The translations under genes and the position numbers were made by a program. The notes under the pieces were generated by a model. It ran no database searches and had not been told where the DNA came from. It worked only from the letters and a program-made list of their open reading frames with translations. DNA of 64,000 nucleotides from Bin5 sp034422415 (GTDB lineage Bacteria > Chloroflexota > Anaerolineae > Caldilineales > Caldilineaceae). Numbering within the stretch: position 1 is the stretch's first letter; every line of letters starts with the position of its first letter. The stretch covers positions 2,604,001-2,668,000 of the forward strand of contig OZ241871.1 in NCBI GenBank assembly GCA_965202955.1, given 5' to 3'. This document shows, one piece after another, positions 1 through 7,999 of the stretch.

Positions 1-1103
1 CCAACCGGATGCACCTTCAGGGCATCTCATCGATGAAGCAGCTTCTCGAGGAGCCGGACCAGTATGCGCTCGTTCCCATCGGCACCGGCCCGTATAAGTT
101 CAAGGATTTCATCGCCGGCGACGCGCTGATCCTCGAAGCCAATCACGACTGGTGGGGGCTCGACCCTGACCAGGGCGCGCGCGGTGCGATCAACTTCGAC
201 GAGGTTGTCTTTCTCTATCGCCCCGAGGACGCCGTCCGGCTGGCGCAGGTGAAGACCGGTGAGGTCGACATCGCCCAGTGGATTTCGGCCGAGAGCTGCC
301 TGGAGGCTGAAGCCACCGAGGGTATCGGCTGCCGCAGTGAGGTCAGTGTCGAAACCCTGTTTATGCGCATGGACCTCGAACCCCCGCGCGAAGGCACCGC
401 GTTCGGCGACCAGCGGGTCAGGCTGGCATTCCAGCTGGCGGTCGACTACGATACCATTCTCGACACGATTCTGGGCGGCCAGGCGACCATTGCCCGTCAG
501 ATGGTCGGCCCCTCCGCCACCGGGCACAACGAGAGCATCGAGCCATACGGCTACGATCCGGAGCGCGCCAAGCAGCTTCTGGACGAGGCCGCGGCTGACG
601 GCGTGCCCGTCTATGAGACCGAGTTCATTAACGTCAGTCTGATCGGCTGGTTTTCACGCAGCGAAGAACTGCACCAGGCCGTTAACGGCTACTTGCAGGA
701 GCTCGGTCTCAATGTCGTGCTCGAGGTGTCCGAACTGGAACCCTTCATTGAGAAGGTCGGCAAGCGACCCCCGCCTGGACGCGGCCGCTACTTCTTCGTA
801 GGGCCGCACGGCAATGAGCTGTACGACTACGCCCTCTCACTCAAGGGCCATCTCTCCTGCGAAAGCCCGTTCGCGACCGGCTGCTTCCCCGAGTTGGATG
901 TGATGCGCGAAGCCGCCGAACCGCTGATCGGCGCAGAGCGCGACCAGGCCCTGCAGGATATCGCCCAGTATGTCCATGATCAGGTCTATTCCGGCGCGGT
1001 CGCGCACCTGGACCTCTCCTATGCTGTCAGCGATTGCCTGAACTGGGTCGTTCCGCTAGGCCATCGCGCGCTGGCGAAGGACATGGACAATACCTGCGAC
1101 TGA
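1..1103 (+). CDS. ABC importer solute-binding protein, family 5 (partial, C-terminal part)
   Basis: The reading frame is open to the left window edge, so the true start lies outside. The visible 366 codons are the C-terminal two thirds of a family-5 solute-binding protein (DppA/OppA/nickel/opine type), usually 500-600 residues. The motif GTGPYKF near the left end, followed by an acidic-aromatic stretch (NHDWWG), is typical of this family just after lobe 1. The protein would bind an oligopeptide, opine or similar ligand outside the membrane and deliver it to the permeases encoded next. A stem-loop region of about 200 bp separates it from the permease gene. The ligand cannot be read from the sequence. 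The family call is secure; the substrate is unknown. Confidence 0.9.
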   Translation, partial: NRMHLQGISSMKQLLEEPDQYALVPIGTGPYKFKDFIAGDALILEANHDWWGLDPDQGARGAINFDEVVFLYRPEDAVRLAQVKTGEVDIAQWISAESCLEAEATEGIGCRSEVSVETLFMRMDLEPPREGTAFGDQRVRLAFQLAVDYDTILDTILGGQATIARQMVGPSATGHNESIEPYGYDPERAKQLLDEAAADGVPVYETEFINVSLIGWFSRSEELHQAVNGYLQELGLNVVLEVSELEPFIEKVGKRPPPGRGRYFFVGPHGNELYDYALSLKGHLSCESPFATGCFPELDVMREAAEPLIGAERDQALQDIAQYVHDQVYSGAVAHLDLSYAVSDCLNWVVPLGHRALAKDMDNTCD

Positions 1104-1218
1104 GAGCCGCGTACAACAAACTCAGAATTGGTAAAAGTTGTACTGCAGCATGTGGGAGCCGTTCGCTCGGATCTTCTGACTTCGGGGTGAGCGGCCTCCA
1201 CTGTCCACCGATCGTCAA

Positions 1219-1261
1219 GAGAGGAGTGAGAAAGAGGCAACAGGCAGTTCTCTCTCCTCTC
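1219..1261 (+). promoter_or_regulatory. Stem-loop between SBP and permease genes
   Basis: GAGAGGAGTGAGA (1219-1231) faces TCTCTCTCCTCTC (1249-1261), giving a 13-bp stem with one mismatch and a 17-nt loop. The left arm reads as 7-nt units (GAGAGGA, GTGAGAA, AGAGGCA). A second short inverted repeat, GTACAAC/GTTGTAC, lies at 1111-1117 and 1137-1143. No T-run follows, so partial termination or mRNA 3'-end protection of the SBP message is likelier than full termination. Confidence 0.55.
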
Positions 1262-1299
1262 TCCTCTTCCTTCTCTCCTGATTTGTAAGGAGTGTCTGA

Positions 1300-2217
1300 A
1301 TGGCCCGCTACGTGGCACGTCGACTGGTCCAGTCGCTCTTCGTCCTCGTGGTTGTCCTGACCCTCGTCTTCTTTGCAGGACGCGTCATCGGCAATCCGGC
1401 CGTCCTTATCCTGGGCCCGGAAGCGCGCGCCGATGATGTCAAAACGCTCGAGAAGCGCTTCGGCTACGACCAGCCGCCCCTCGTCCAGTTCGGGCGCTAT
1501 GCACGCGGCGTCCTCTCCGGCGATTTCGGCAACTCATGGTGGCAGCTCAGACCGGCGCTGCCGATGGCGTTGGAACGGCTTCCCGCCACCCTCAAGCTCG
1601 CCGGCGTGACGATGCTGTTCGCGCTGCCTCTGGCCATGCTGCTGGGCTCGCTCGCCGCCTGGAGGCCCGGTTCACCCGTGGACAAAGCCGTCAACGTCAT
1701 CTCTCTGACCGGCGCCTCCGCCGTCGACTTCTGGATTGGGCTCATGCTGATCCTCCTCTTCGCCGTTCAGCTGCGACTGCTGCCAACGTCCGGCTCCGGC
1801 TCGCTGAAGTTCATTATCCTGCCTGCCCTGACCCTGTCGCTCCGGCCGCTCGGCCGGGTCGCACAGGTAACGCGCAGCGCCATGCTCGATCAGCTGAGCA
1901 AACCATACATCAAGACCGCGCGCGCCAAGGGTTTCAGAGAGCGCAAAATCGTCCTGGGCCAGGCGCTCAAGAACGCATTCATTCCGATTATCACCCTGTC
2001 CGGCGACGAAGCAATCTCCACGCTCAACGGCGCGGTCGTGGTCGAAACCGTATTCGCCTGGCCCGGCCTGGGCCTTCTCATCGTCTCGGCCGTGACAAAT
2101 CGCGACCTGCCGCTGATCGAGGCTCTTGTCTTTGTCGTGGCGGTCATGATTATCGTCACCAATCTATTGGTTGACCTTACCTACTCCTACCTGGACCCGA
2201 AGGTGCGCTACGGCTAG
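1300..2217 (+). CDS. ABC importer permease, DppB/OppB type
   Basis: A 305-residue inner-membrane permease. The N-terminus (ARYVARRLVQSLFVL) is the standard first transmembrane helix of DppB-like proteins, followed by a long external loop and about five more hydrophobic segments. The cytoplasmic EAA-type coupling loop (KTARAKGFRERKIVLGQALK) sits around residues 205-225. The ATG is preceded by AAGGAG at good spacing. The gene lies between the SBP gene and a fused permease-ATPase gene, so it forms one half of the membrane channel of a peptide/opine/nickel-type importer. Length and topology are normal for the family. Confidence 0.93.
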   Translation: MARYVARRLVQSLFVLVVVLTLVFFAGRVIGNPAVLILGPEARADDVKTLEKRFGYDQPPLVQFGRYARGVLSGDFGNSWWQLRPALPMALERLPATLKLAGVTMLFALPLAMLLGSLAAWRPGSPVDKAVNVISLTGASAVDFWIGLMLILLFAVQLRLLPTSGSGSLKFIILPALTLSLRPLGRVAQVTRSAMLDQLSKPYIKTARAKGFRERKIVLGQALKNAFIPIITLSGDEAISTLNGAVVVETVFAWPGLGLLIVSAVTNRDLPLIEALVFVVAVMIIVTNLLVDLTYSYLDPKVRYG

Positions 2218-2229
2218 AGAAGGATACGA

Positions 2230-4257
2230 GTGACAGCTTCGAATCAGATGACCGCCGGCGACGGCCCCGCGGTGCCAGACCCATTTGAAGCTGCGCGCGG
2301 CATAACCGCGCGCAAGCTGCTGCGCGCGCTCTGGCGCGACAAGCTGATGCTCTTCCCGCTCATTTTCCTTGCTGCGCTCTTCGTGGCTGCAGTGGGAGCC
2401 GACTTTCTCGCGCCCCACGATCCCCTCGACCAGAATCTGCGCTCGCGCAACCTGCCGCCGATGTCCATGCCCGCCGCCGAGGCAGAAGGTTTTCGATACA
2501 TCCTCGGCGCTGATCCGCTCGGCCGCGACCTGTTCAGCCGCCTGATACACGGCGCGCGCGTCTCGCTCGCGGTCGGCCTTGCCAGCGTTCTGGCCTCGGG
2601 CACGCTCGGCATCCTGCTGGGCCTGATGGCCGGCTACCATCGCGGCTGGCTCGACGACCTTGTCATGCGCGGCGTCGACGTTCTCCTGGGCATTCCGGGT
2701 CTGCTGCTGGCGCTCTTCATCCTCTTCCTCGTCGGCACCGGCTTCTGGAACCTGGTCATCGTCTTTGCCCTGACGCGCTGGATGATCTACGCGCGCGTGA
2801 CCCGCGGCCTCACGCTTTCGTTTCGCGAGCAGCCCTTCGTCGAGGGCGCGCAAACGATCGGCTGCAGCGACAGCCGCATCATCTTCCGCCACATCCTGCC
2901 CAACCTGGCATCGCCGATCCTGGTGCTGGCGACTCTCGAAATCGCAATCGTGATCCTCGCCGAGGCCGGCCTGAGTTTCCTGGGCATGGGAATCCAGCCG
3001 CCCGCACCCACCTGGGGCCGCATGGTCGCCGAGGGCCGCGACTACATTACCAGCGCACCGTGGCTGATCACCTTTCCCGGCCTCGCCATCCTGCTCACGG
3101 CCCTTTCGCTCAATCTCTCCGCGGCCTGGCTGCGCATGGTCAGTGACCCCGTACAGCGCTGGCGCTGGTTCGCCAGCCCGTCTGAGGCGGGCCGCGAAAC
3201 GGACGCCCAAGTCGCCCCTGTACACAGTGGCAGCATCGAAATGTCCGAACCGGCGCACACGCCTGCCGCCAACGGTCGTCATCTGCTCGAAGTGACCGGC
3301 CTGCGCGTCAATTTCCGCACACCCGAAGGCACGCTCAACGCGGTGAATGGAATCAGCTACACGCTGGACCGGGGGCAAACGCTCGCCATTCTTGGCGAGT
3401 CAGGCTCGGGCAAGACGGTGAGCGCCGAAGCCGTCATAGGTATTCTCGACAGCCCGCCCGCGTTCGTGACCGGCGGCTCGGTCCTCTTTGACGGCGTCGA
3501 CCTGCTGCAGGTCCAGCCGGCGCGGCGCCGGCGTCTCTGCGGTGAGAGGATCGCGATGATCTTCCAGGACCCCTTGAGCGCGCTGAACCCGGCTTACACG
3601 GTCGGCTCACAGATCGCTGCCATGTTCCAGGAGCATCGCGGGACATCCAAGCGTGAAGCCACCGCCAAAGCCATCGAGCTGATGGACCGCGTGCGCATTC
3701 CATCCGCGCGCGAACGTGTACACGACTTCCCGCACCAGTTCTCCGGCGGAATGCGCCAGCGGGTGATGATCGCCTCCGCCATCGCACTGGACCCCGATCT
3801 GCTCATTGCCGACGAGCCCACAACCGCCCTGGATGTTACGATCCAGGCCCAGATCATGGAGTTGCTGGCCGAGCTTCAGCAGGAGACTGGCATGGGTCTG
3901 ATCCTCATCACCCACGACCTGGGCGTCGTGGCCGACGTTGCCGATAGAGTTGCTGTGATGTATGCTGGCGAAATTGTAGAGACTGGCCCGATCGAGGAGA
4001 TCTACACACGTCCGGCCCATCCCTACACAAAGGGGCTATTGGAATCCGTGCCCCGCGTCGATCAGAAGATGGAGTCCCTGCAGCAGATCAGCGGCGCACC
4101 GCCCAATCTGCGCCTAATCCCATCAGGCTGTCCCTTCCATCCGCGCTGCGCCTACGCAGTCGACCGCTGCTCGGTCGAGCCGCCTCCGCTTTATGAAGTC
4201 GTGCAGGAGCGTAGCGCCGCCTGCCACCGTTTCGAGGATATCCTGCATGTCAACTGA
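2230..4257 (+). CDS. Fused ABC importer permease (DppC type) and ATPase (DppD type)
   Basis: One 675-residue frame joins two proteins that are usually separate. Residues about 1-315 are a DppC-like permease (GADPLGRDLFSRL after the first helix, EAA loop around 205-225). After a roughly 30-residue hydrophilic linker, residues about 345-675 are a DppD-like ATPase: Walker A GESGSGKT near 388, signature FSGGMRQRV near 504, Walker B LLIADEPTTALD near 523, and the C-terminal Cys-containing oligopeptide-importer extension (CPFHPRCAYAVDRC) near 632. The start is GTG, 12 nt after the upstream stop. I see no internal stop or frameshift. The fusion would tether one nucleotide-binding domain to its membrane subunit. 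The second ATPase follows as a separate gene. Confidence 0.92.
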   Translation: MTASNQMTAGDGPAVPDPFEAARGITARKLLRALWRDKLMLFPLIFLAALFVAAVGADFLAPHDPLDQNLRSRNLPPMSMPAAEAEGFRYILGADPLGRDLFSRLIHGARVSLAVGLASVLASGTLGILLGLMAGYHRGWLDDLVMRGVDVLLGIPGLLLALFILFLVGTGFWNLVIVFALTRWMIYARVTRGLTLSFREQPFVEGAQTIGCSDSRIIFRHILPNLASPILVLATLEIAIVILAEAGLSFLGMGIQPPAPTWGRMVAEGRDYITSAPWLITFPGLAILLTALSLNLSAAWLRMVSDPVQRWRWFASPSEAGRETDAQVAPVHSGSIEMSEPAHTPAANGRHLLEVTGLRVNFRTPEGTLNAVNGISYTLDRGQTLAILGESGSGKTVSAEAVIGILDSPPAFVTGGSVLFDGVDLLQVQPARRRRLCGERIAMIFQDPLSALNPAYTVGSQIAAMFQEHRGTSKREATAKAIELMDRVRIPSARERVHDFPHQFSGGMRQRVMIASAIALDPDLLIADEPTTALDVTIQAQIMELLAELQQETGMGLILITHDLGVVADVADRVAVMYAGEIVETGPIEEIYTRPAHPYTKGLLESVPRVDQKMESLQQISGAPPNLRLIPSGCPFHPRCAYAVDRCSVEPPPLYEVVQERSAACHRFEDILHVN

Positions 4258-5305
4258 CGGAACCGGGGCGACCTCCGGCATTCAAGAGGAGTCTGCGGGA
4301 GCTCTGCTCAGCGTCAAAGACCTGGTAAAGCATTATCCTACCGAGCGGAAGGGCTTTCTGCGCCCCGGGCGGGGAATGATCAAGGCGGTGGACGGCGTAA
4401 GTTTTGACCTGCACCGGGGCGAAACGCTAGGGCTGGTCGGCGAGACAGGCTGCGGCAAGTCCACCATTGCCAGGACGCTGATGCGCCTGGAGGAGCCGAC
4501 CAGCGGCGCAGCCTTTTTCAAAGGGCGTGATCTCTTCACCCTTTCGAAAGCAGATGTGCAGGCGCTGCGCCGCGAGATACAGATGGTCTTCCAGGATCCC
4601 TTCGCATCGCTGAATCCGCGCATGGAAGTGGGCCAGATCATCGCCGAGCCCTGGGTCGTGCACCCGGGCATCGTGCCGAAGGAAGAGCAGGGCGCAAGAG
4701 TCAGCGCGCTGCTCGAGCGCGTCGGGCTGCTGCCAACCGACGCCCGCCGCTATCCCCACGAGTTTTCCGGCGGACAGCGCCAGCGCATCGGCATCGCCCG
4801 CGCCCTCGCCCTGCAGCCGGAGCTGATTATCTGCGACGAACCGGTCTCTGCGCTCGACGTTTCGGTGCAGGCCCAGGTCATCAACCTGTTGGCCGAACTC
4901 CAGGCCGACCTGGGGCTATCCTACATTTTCATTGCCCATGACTTGGCGGTTGTACGGCAGATCTCCGACCGCGTCGCGGTCATGCATCTGGGCCGCATCG
5001 TCGAGGTGGGCGGCGAAGAAGAGATCTACGTGCGGCCAACGCACCCCTATACGCAGGCCCTGCTCTCGGCCGTTCCGGTGCCCAATCCGGTCGGCCGCAA
5101 GGAGAGGAAGCGCATCGTGCTCGAGGGCGAGCTGCCAAGTCCTGTCGACCCGCCGTCGGGCTGCACCTTTCGGACCCGCTGCTGGAAGGCCGAGCCGGTC
5201 TGCAGCCAGGACCGGCCGCAGTTGATCGATCGGTTTGACCATGGCCATCCGAGCGCCTGCCACTTTGCCGATTTGCAGGCGTCGCCGGCAGCGGGCACCG
5301 CTTGA
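4247..5305 (+). CDS. ABC importer ATPase, DppF/OppF type
   Basis: A 352-residue ATPase, the second nucleotide-binding subunit of the first importer. Walker A GETGCGKSTIA lies near residue 65, signature FSGGQRQRI near 174, Walker B LIICDEPVSALD near 194, and a C-terminal Cys-bearing extension (CTFRTRCWKAEPVC) near 305. I chose the ATG at 4247, which overlaps the end of the fused gene by 11 nt and has GAGGAT upstream. An earlier in-frame codon at 4193 would give a needless overlap. Translational coupling with the upstream gene is likely. Confidence 0.93.
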   Translation: MSTDGTGATSGIQEESAGALLSVKDLVKHYPTERKGFLRPGRGMIKAVDGVSFDLHRGETLGLVGETGCGKSTIARTLMRLEEPTSGAAFFKGRDLFTLSKADVQALRREIQMVFQDPFASLNPRMEVGQIIAEPWVVHPGIVPKEEQGARVSALLERVGLLPTDARRYPHEFSGGQRQRIGIARALALQPELIICDEPVSALDVSVQAQVINLLAELQADLGLSYIFIAHDLAVVRQISDRVAVMHLGRIVEVGGEEEIYVRPTHPYTQALLSAVPVPNPVGRKERKRIVLEGELPSPVDPPSGCTFRTRCWKAEPVCSQDRPQLIDRFDHGHPSACHFADLQASPAAGTA

Positions 5306-5362
5306 AACAGTCTCCGGCCGCCCGCGCCGTTCCCGCTCCGTTGTTTATAGGAGGGACTGTAG

Positions 5363-6322
5363 ATGAAGATCGGCGCCCTGCTCTGGGCGCAGCAGACCGA
5401 GTGGCCGGCCCTGCGCAGCGCCGCAATTGCGGCGGACCGGGCGGGATTCGACTCCCTCTGGGTATCCGACCATCTCCTTTGCCCGATTGGCCCGTGGCGC
5501 AATCCGATCTACGAAGCCTGGGCGACCATCGCCGGTCTGGGCGCGCTGACCGAGCGGGCGACCATCGGCACGCTGGTGGGTGCGATCACCTTTCGTAACC
5601 CCGGCCTGGTGGCGAAACTGGCAACCACGGTTGACCACATCACCGGCGGCCGGGCCGTACTCGGTCTGGGCGGGGCCTGGCACGCGCACGAGCACAATAT
5701 GTTCGGAATCGACTTCGGCGCCGGCGCCGGCGAGCGGCTGGACCGGCTCCACGAAGCCGTACCACTGATTCGCCGCCTGCTCGACGGCGAGAAGGTGACC
5801 CACAGCGGCCGCTTCTACAATATGGAAGAGGCGGAGCAGTTCCCGCGGCCGTTGCAAAGGCGGCTGCCCATTCTGATCGGGGGCCAGGGCCGGCGCAAGA
5901 CGTTGCGCACAGTCGCAATGTACGCCGACATGTGGCACACTCAGCTCGGCTCGCTCGAACAGATTCAGGCCAGCGACGCTGTCTTGCGTGCCCATTGTGA
6001 GGCCGTAGAGCGGGATCCGAACACCATTGAACGTTTGGCGAGCAAGTGGGTTACAATTCGGGACGATCCCGACGCGGCGCAGCGCGAGCTGGAGGCTTCG
6101 TTACGCTATCACGGTCTCGAGGGCTACGACCCGTCGATCCTGGCCGCGGGACCGCCTGACACGGTCGCCCAGGCCTTTCGGGCGCACGCCGATATCGGAT
6201 TCAAGCATATTCTGCTCAGCCTGCGAGCGCCATTCGACCACGAAACAATCGAGCGGATGCCGGAAGTTCGGCGTCTTCTTGACCAGCCAGATAGCGATTC
6301 CCATCAAACCAGATCCCAGTAG
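5363..6322 (+). CDS. LLM-class flavin/F420-dependent oxidoreductase
   Basis: A 319-residue member of the bacterial-luciferase-like TIM-barrel family. The N-terminus (KIGALLWAQ, then ADRAGFDSLWVSDH) and the segment ITGGRAVLGLGGAWH, which binds the flavin or deazaflavin phosphate, are characteristic. Such enzymes catalyse hydride transfer or monooxygenation with reduced FMN or F420; which cofactor is used here cannot be decided by eye. A strong ribosome site (AGGAGG) precedes the ATG. The gene follows the importer ATPase by 57 nt and precedes a cupin and a Gfo/Idh dehydrogenase, so it probably acts on the imported compound. Confidence 0.88.
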   Translation: MKIGALLWAQQTEWPALRSAAIAADRAGFDSLWVSDHLLCPIGPWRNPIYEAWATIAGLGALTERATIGTLVGAITFRNPGLVAKLATTVDHITGGRAVLGLGGAWHAHEHNMFGIDFGAGAGERLDRLHEAVPLIRRLLDGEKVTHSGRFYNMEEAEQFPRPLQRRLPILIGGQGRRKTLRTVAMYADMWHTQLGSLEQIQASDAVLRAHCEAVERDPNTIERLASKWVTIRDDPDAAQRELEASLRYHGLEGYDPSILAAGPPDTVAQAFRAHADIGFKHILLSLRAPFDHETIERMPEVRRLLDQPDSDSHQTRSQ

Positions 6323-6394
6323 TCAGTTCGATTCGGATCAGCATTCGTCAATCGGTCATCGACCCATCATTCATCTCGAAAGGAGAAGATAGCC

Positions 6395-6814
6395 ATGGCT
6401 GACGGCATGAGGTATGTGTTCAAGGTAACGGACGTTCCCCTGATCCAATCGCCCGACGGCACGATGCGCGACAGCGTCATGATCACGGAAGACACCTGCG
6501 GATCGGACCAGTACACAGCAGGCCTCTTCTGGGTACGACCGGGCACGCACGGTCACTCCGACGTCCATCCGGCCCAGGATGAAGTCTACTACATCATTTC
6601 GGGACGCGGCGTCCTGCACATGGAGGGCGTCGAGCACCGCATGGAGGCCGGCGACGTCGTCTTCGTGCCGAAGGGGCACGAGCACTCCGTATCCAACGAC
6701 GGCGAAGAGGTGCTCAGTCTCTTCTGGGCGATCGGCGCCGGCTGGAGTACGCTGCCCGAGATCCGGGACGAGCTCGCAACCTGGGGAGAGATCCAGCCCG
6801 GCAGCAGCTGGTAA
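6395..6814 (+). CDS. Single-domain cupin protein
   Basis: A 139-residue small beta-barrel protein. The first cupin motif is visible around residues 52-75 (HGHSDVHPAQDEVYYIISGRG), giving the usual His/Glu metal ligands. The second motif follows (AGDVVFVPKGHEHSVSN) with its single His. Cupins of this size are metal-dependent isomerases, dioxygenases or sugar-binding proteins, and the sequence alone does not say which. AAGGAG lies 9 nt before the ATG. It sits between the LLM oxidoreductase and the Gfo/Idh dehydrogenase and may help convert the same substrate. Confidence 0.85.
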   Translation: MADGMRYVFKVTDVPLIQSPDGTMRDSVMITEDTCGSDQYTAGLFWVRPGTHGHSDVHPAQDEVYYIISGRGVLHMEGVEHRMEAGDVVFVPKGHEHSVSNDGEEVLSLFWAIGAGWSTLPEIRDELATWGEIQPGSSW

Positions 6815-6886
6815 GCGGCTCTATTCGGTGACAAGCGGTCCGTAGCAGGGCGCAGGCCGCCGATCAAGAGCAACGGGAGTTGCGAG

Positions 6887-7918
6887 ATGGTCCGATTCTG
6901 CATCTTCGGCGCCGGCCAGATGGGGAAACGGCACGCGCGCACCCTGGCGGAGCATCCTAACGCGACGATTCACAGCGTCTGCGACCTTCTGCCGCACGCC
7001 GCCGATGAGCTGGCCGCGCAGTACCGCGCCTCAGCCGTGCACGACAGCGAGAGTGCCCTGGCCGACCCCGAAGTCGACGCTGTCGTCATCACGACGCCGG
7101 CCAGCTCCCACGCGGAGCTGGTGGTCGCGGCCGCACGCGCGGGCAAGGCGGTCTTCTGCGAAAAACCGCTGGCCGAAGACATTCCCGGCGCCCGCGCCGC
7201 GGTTGAGGAGGTCAGGAAGGCGGGCGTGCCGAGCTTCATGGGTTTCATGAAGCGGTTCGAGCCGGGCCATCTGGCGCTGATCCAGGCTGTTAAGGCCGGC
7301 GAGGTCGGCGATGTCCAAATGGTCTTGCTCACCAACCGCGATCCCAAGGTTACCCTGCTCGAACTCAGCTTGGAGACGCACGAGCAAGCGCCTTATACAC
7401 TGTTACGCGAATCGACCGTCCATGACTTCGACCTGGCCCGCGCCCTGCTCGACGACGAGCCGGTCGAGGTCTACGTTGCGGCCTCATGCCTGGTCGAGCC
7501 CGAGCTTGGCAAATTGGGCGAGGTCGACGCGGCGTTGACAACGCTCAAGACCGCCCGCGGCGCGCTCTGCAACATCAACAATATCTGGCACACGACCTAC
7601 GGCTACGACCAGCGGCTCGAAGTGCATGGCGCGAAGGGCATGCTGCGCGCCGAGAACCGCCCCGAGACCAGCCTTGTCCGCTATACGGCCGCGGGCGCAT
7701 TGCACGACAGGCTGCTCTCCGGTCCGCCCGACGGCTCGCAGTTCTACTTCTACAAATACGCCGAGGCCTATCCGGGCGAGATGAACCACTTCGTCGAGTC
7801 GCTTGAGGCAGGCCGCCCGCCCATGGTCAGCGTTGAGGACGGCTATCGTTCGCAGCTGCTCGTCGAGGCCGCGGTCGAATCTCTGAAGACGAACCGCCCC
7901 GTTCAGGTGGCGGAGTAG
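6887..7918 (+). CDS. Gfo/Idh/MocA family NAD(P)-dependent oxidoreductase
   Basis: A 343-residue dehydrogenase. The N-terminal Rossmann fold is clear (FGAGQMGKRHARTL, then an acidic residue after the second strand). The family motif EKPLAED sits near residue 97. The C-terminal alpha/beta dimerisation domain follows, with HDFDLARALL carrying the usual catalytic His/Asp region. Family members oxidise or reduce inositols, sugars and related polyols. GGGAG precedes the ATG at normal spacing. The gene is followed by a new SBP gene after an 81-bp gap that holds an imperfect GC-rich inverted repeat (about 7926-7966). Confidence 0.92.
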   Translation: MVRFCIFGAGQMGKRHARTLAEHPNATIHSVCDLLPHAADELAAQYRASAVHDSESALADPEVDAVVITTPASSHAELVVAAARAGKAVFCEKPLAEDIPGARAAVEEVRKAGVPSFMGFMKRFEPGHLALIQAVKAGEVGDVQMVLLTNRDPKVTLLELSLETHEQAPYTLLRESTVHDFDLARALLDDEPVEVYVAASCLVEPELGKLGEVDAALTTLKTARGALCNINNIWHTTYGYDQRLEVHGAKGMLRAENRPETSLVRYTAAGALHDRLLSGPPDGSQFYFYKYAEAYPGEMNHFVESLEAGRPPMVSVEDGYRSQLLVEAAVESLKTNRPVQVAE

Positions 7919-7999
7919 TCCGTAGCGGTCGCCGGCCGCATACCGTTCCGGCCGCGAACCGCGCACTATCAACCACACTTTTCTCACGGAGGACAGGAG

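Noticed and set aside
2164..3378. 404-codon open frame on the minus strand inside the fused permease-ATPase gene
   Set aside because: It mirrors a clear transporter gene; the sequence is Arg/Gln/Asp-rich low-complexity with no family features, as expected from a high-GC antisense shadow.
7926..7966. Terminator between the Gfo/Idh gene and the second importer
   Set aside because: The GC-rich inverted repeat is imperfect and has no T-run; not strong enough for a separate feature.
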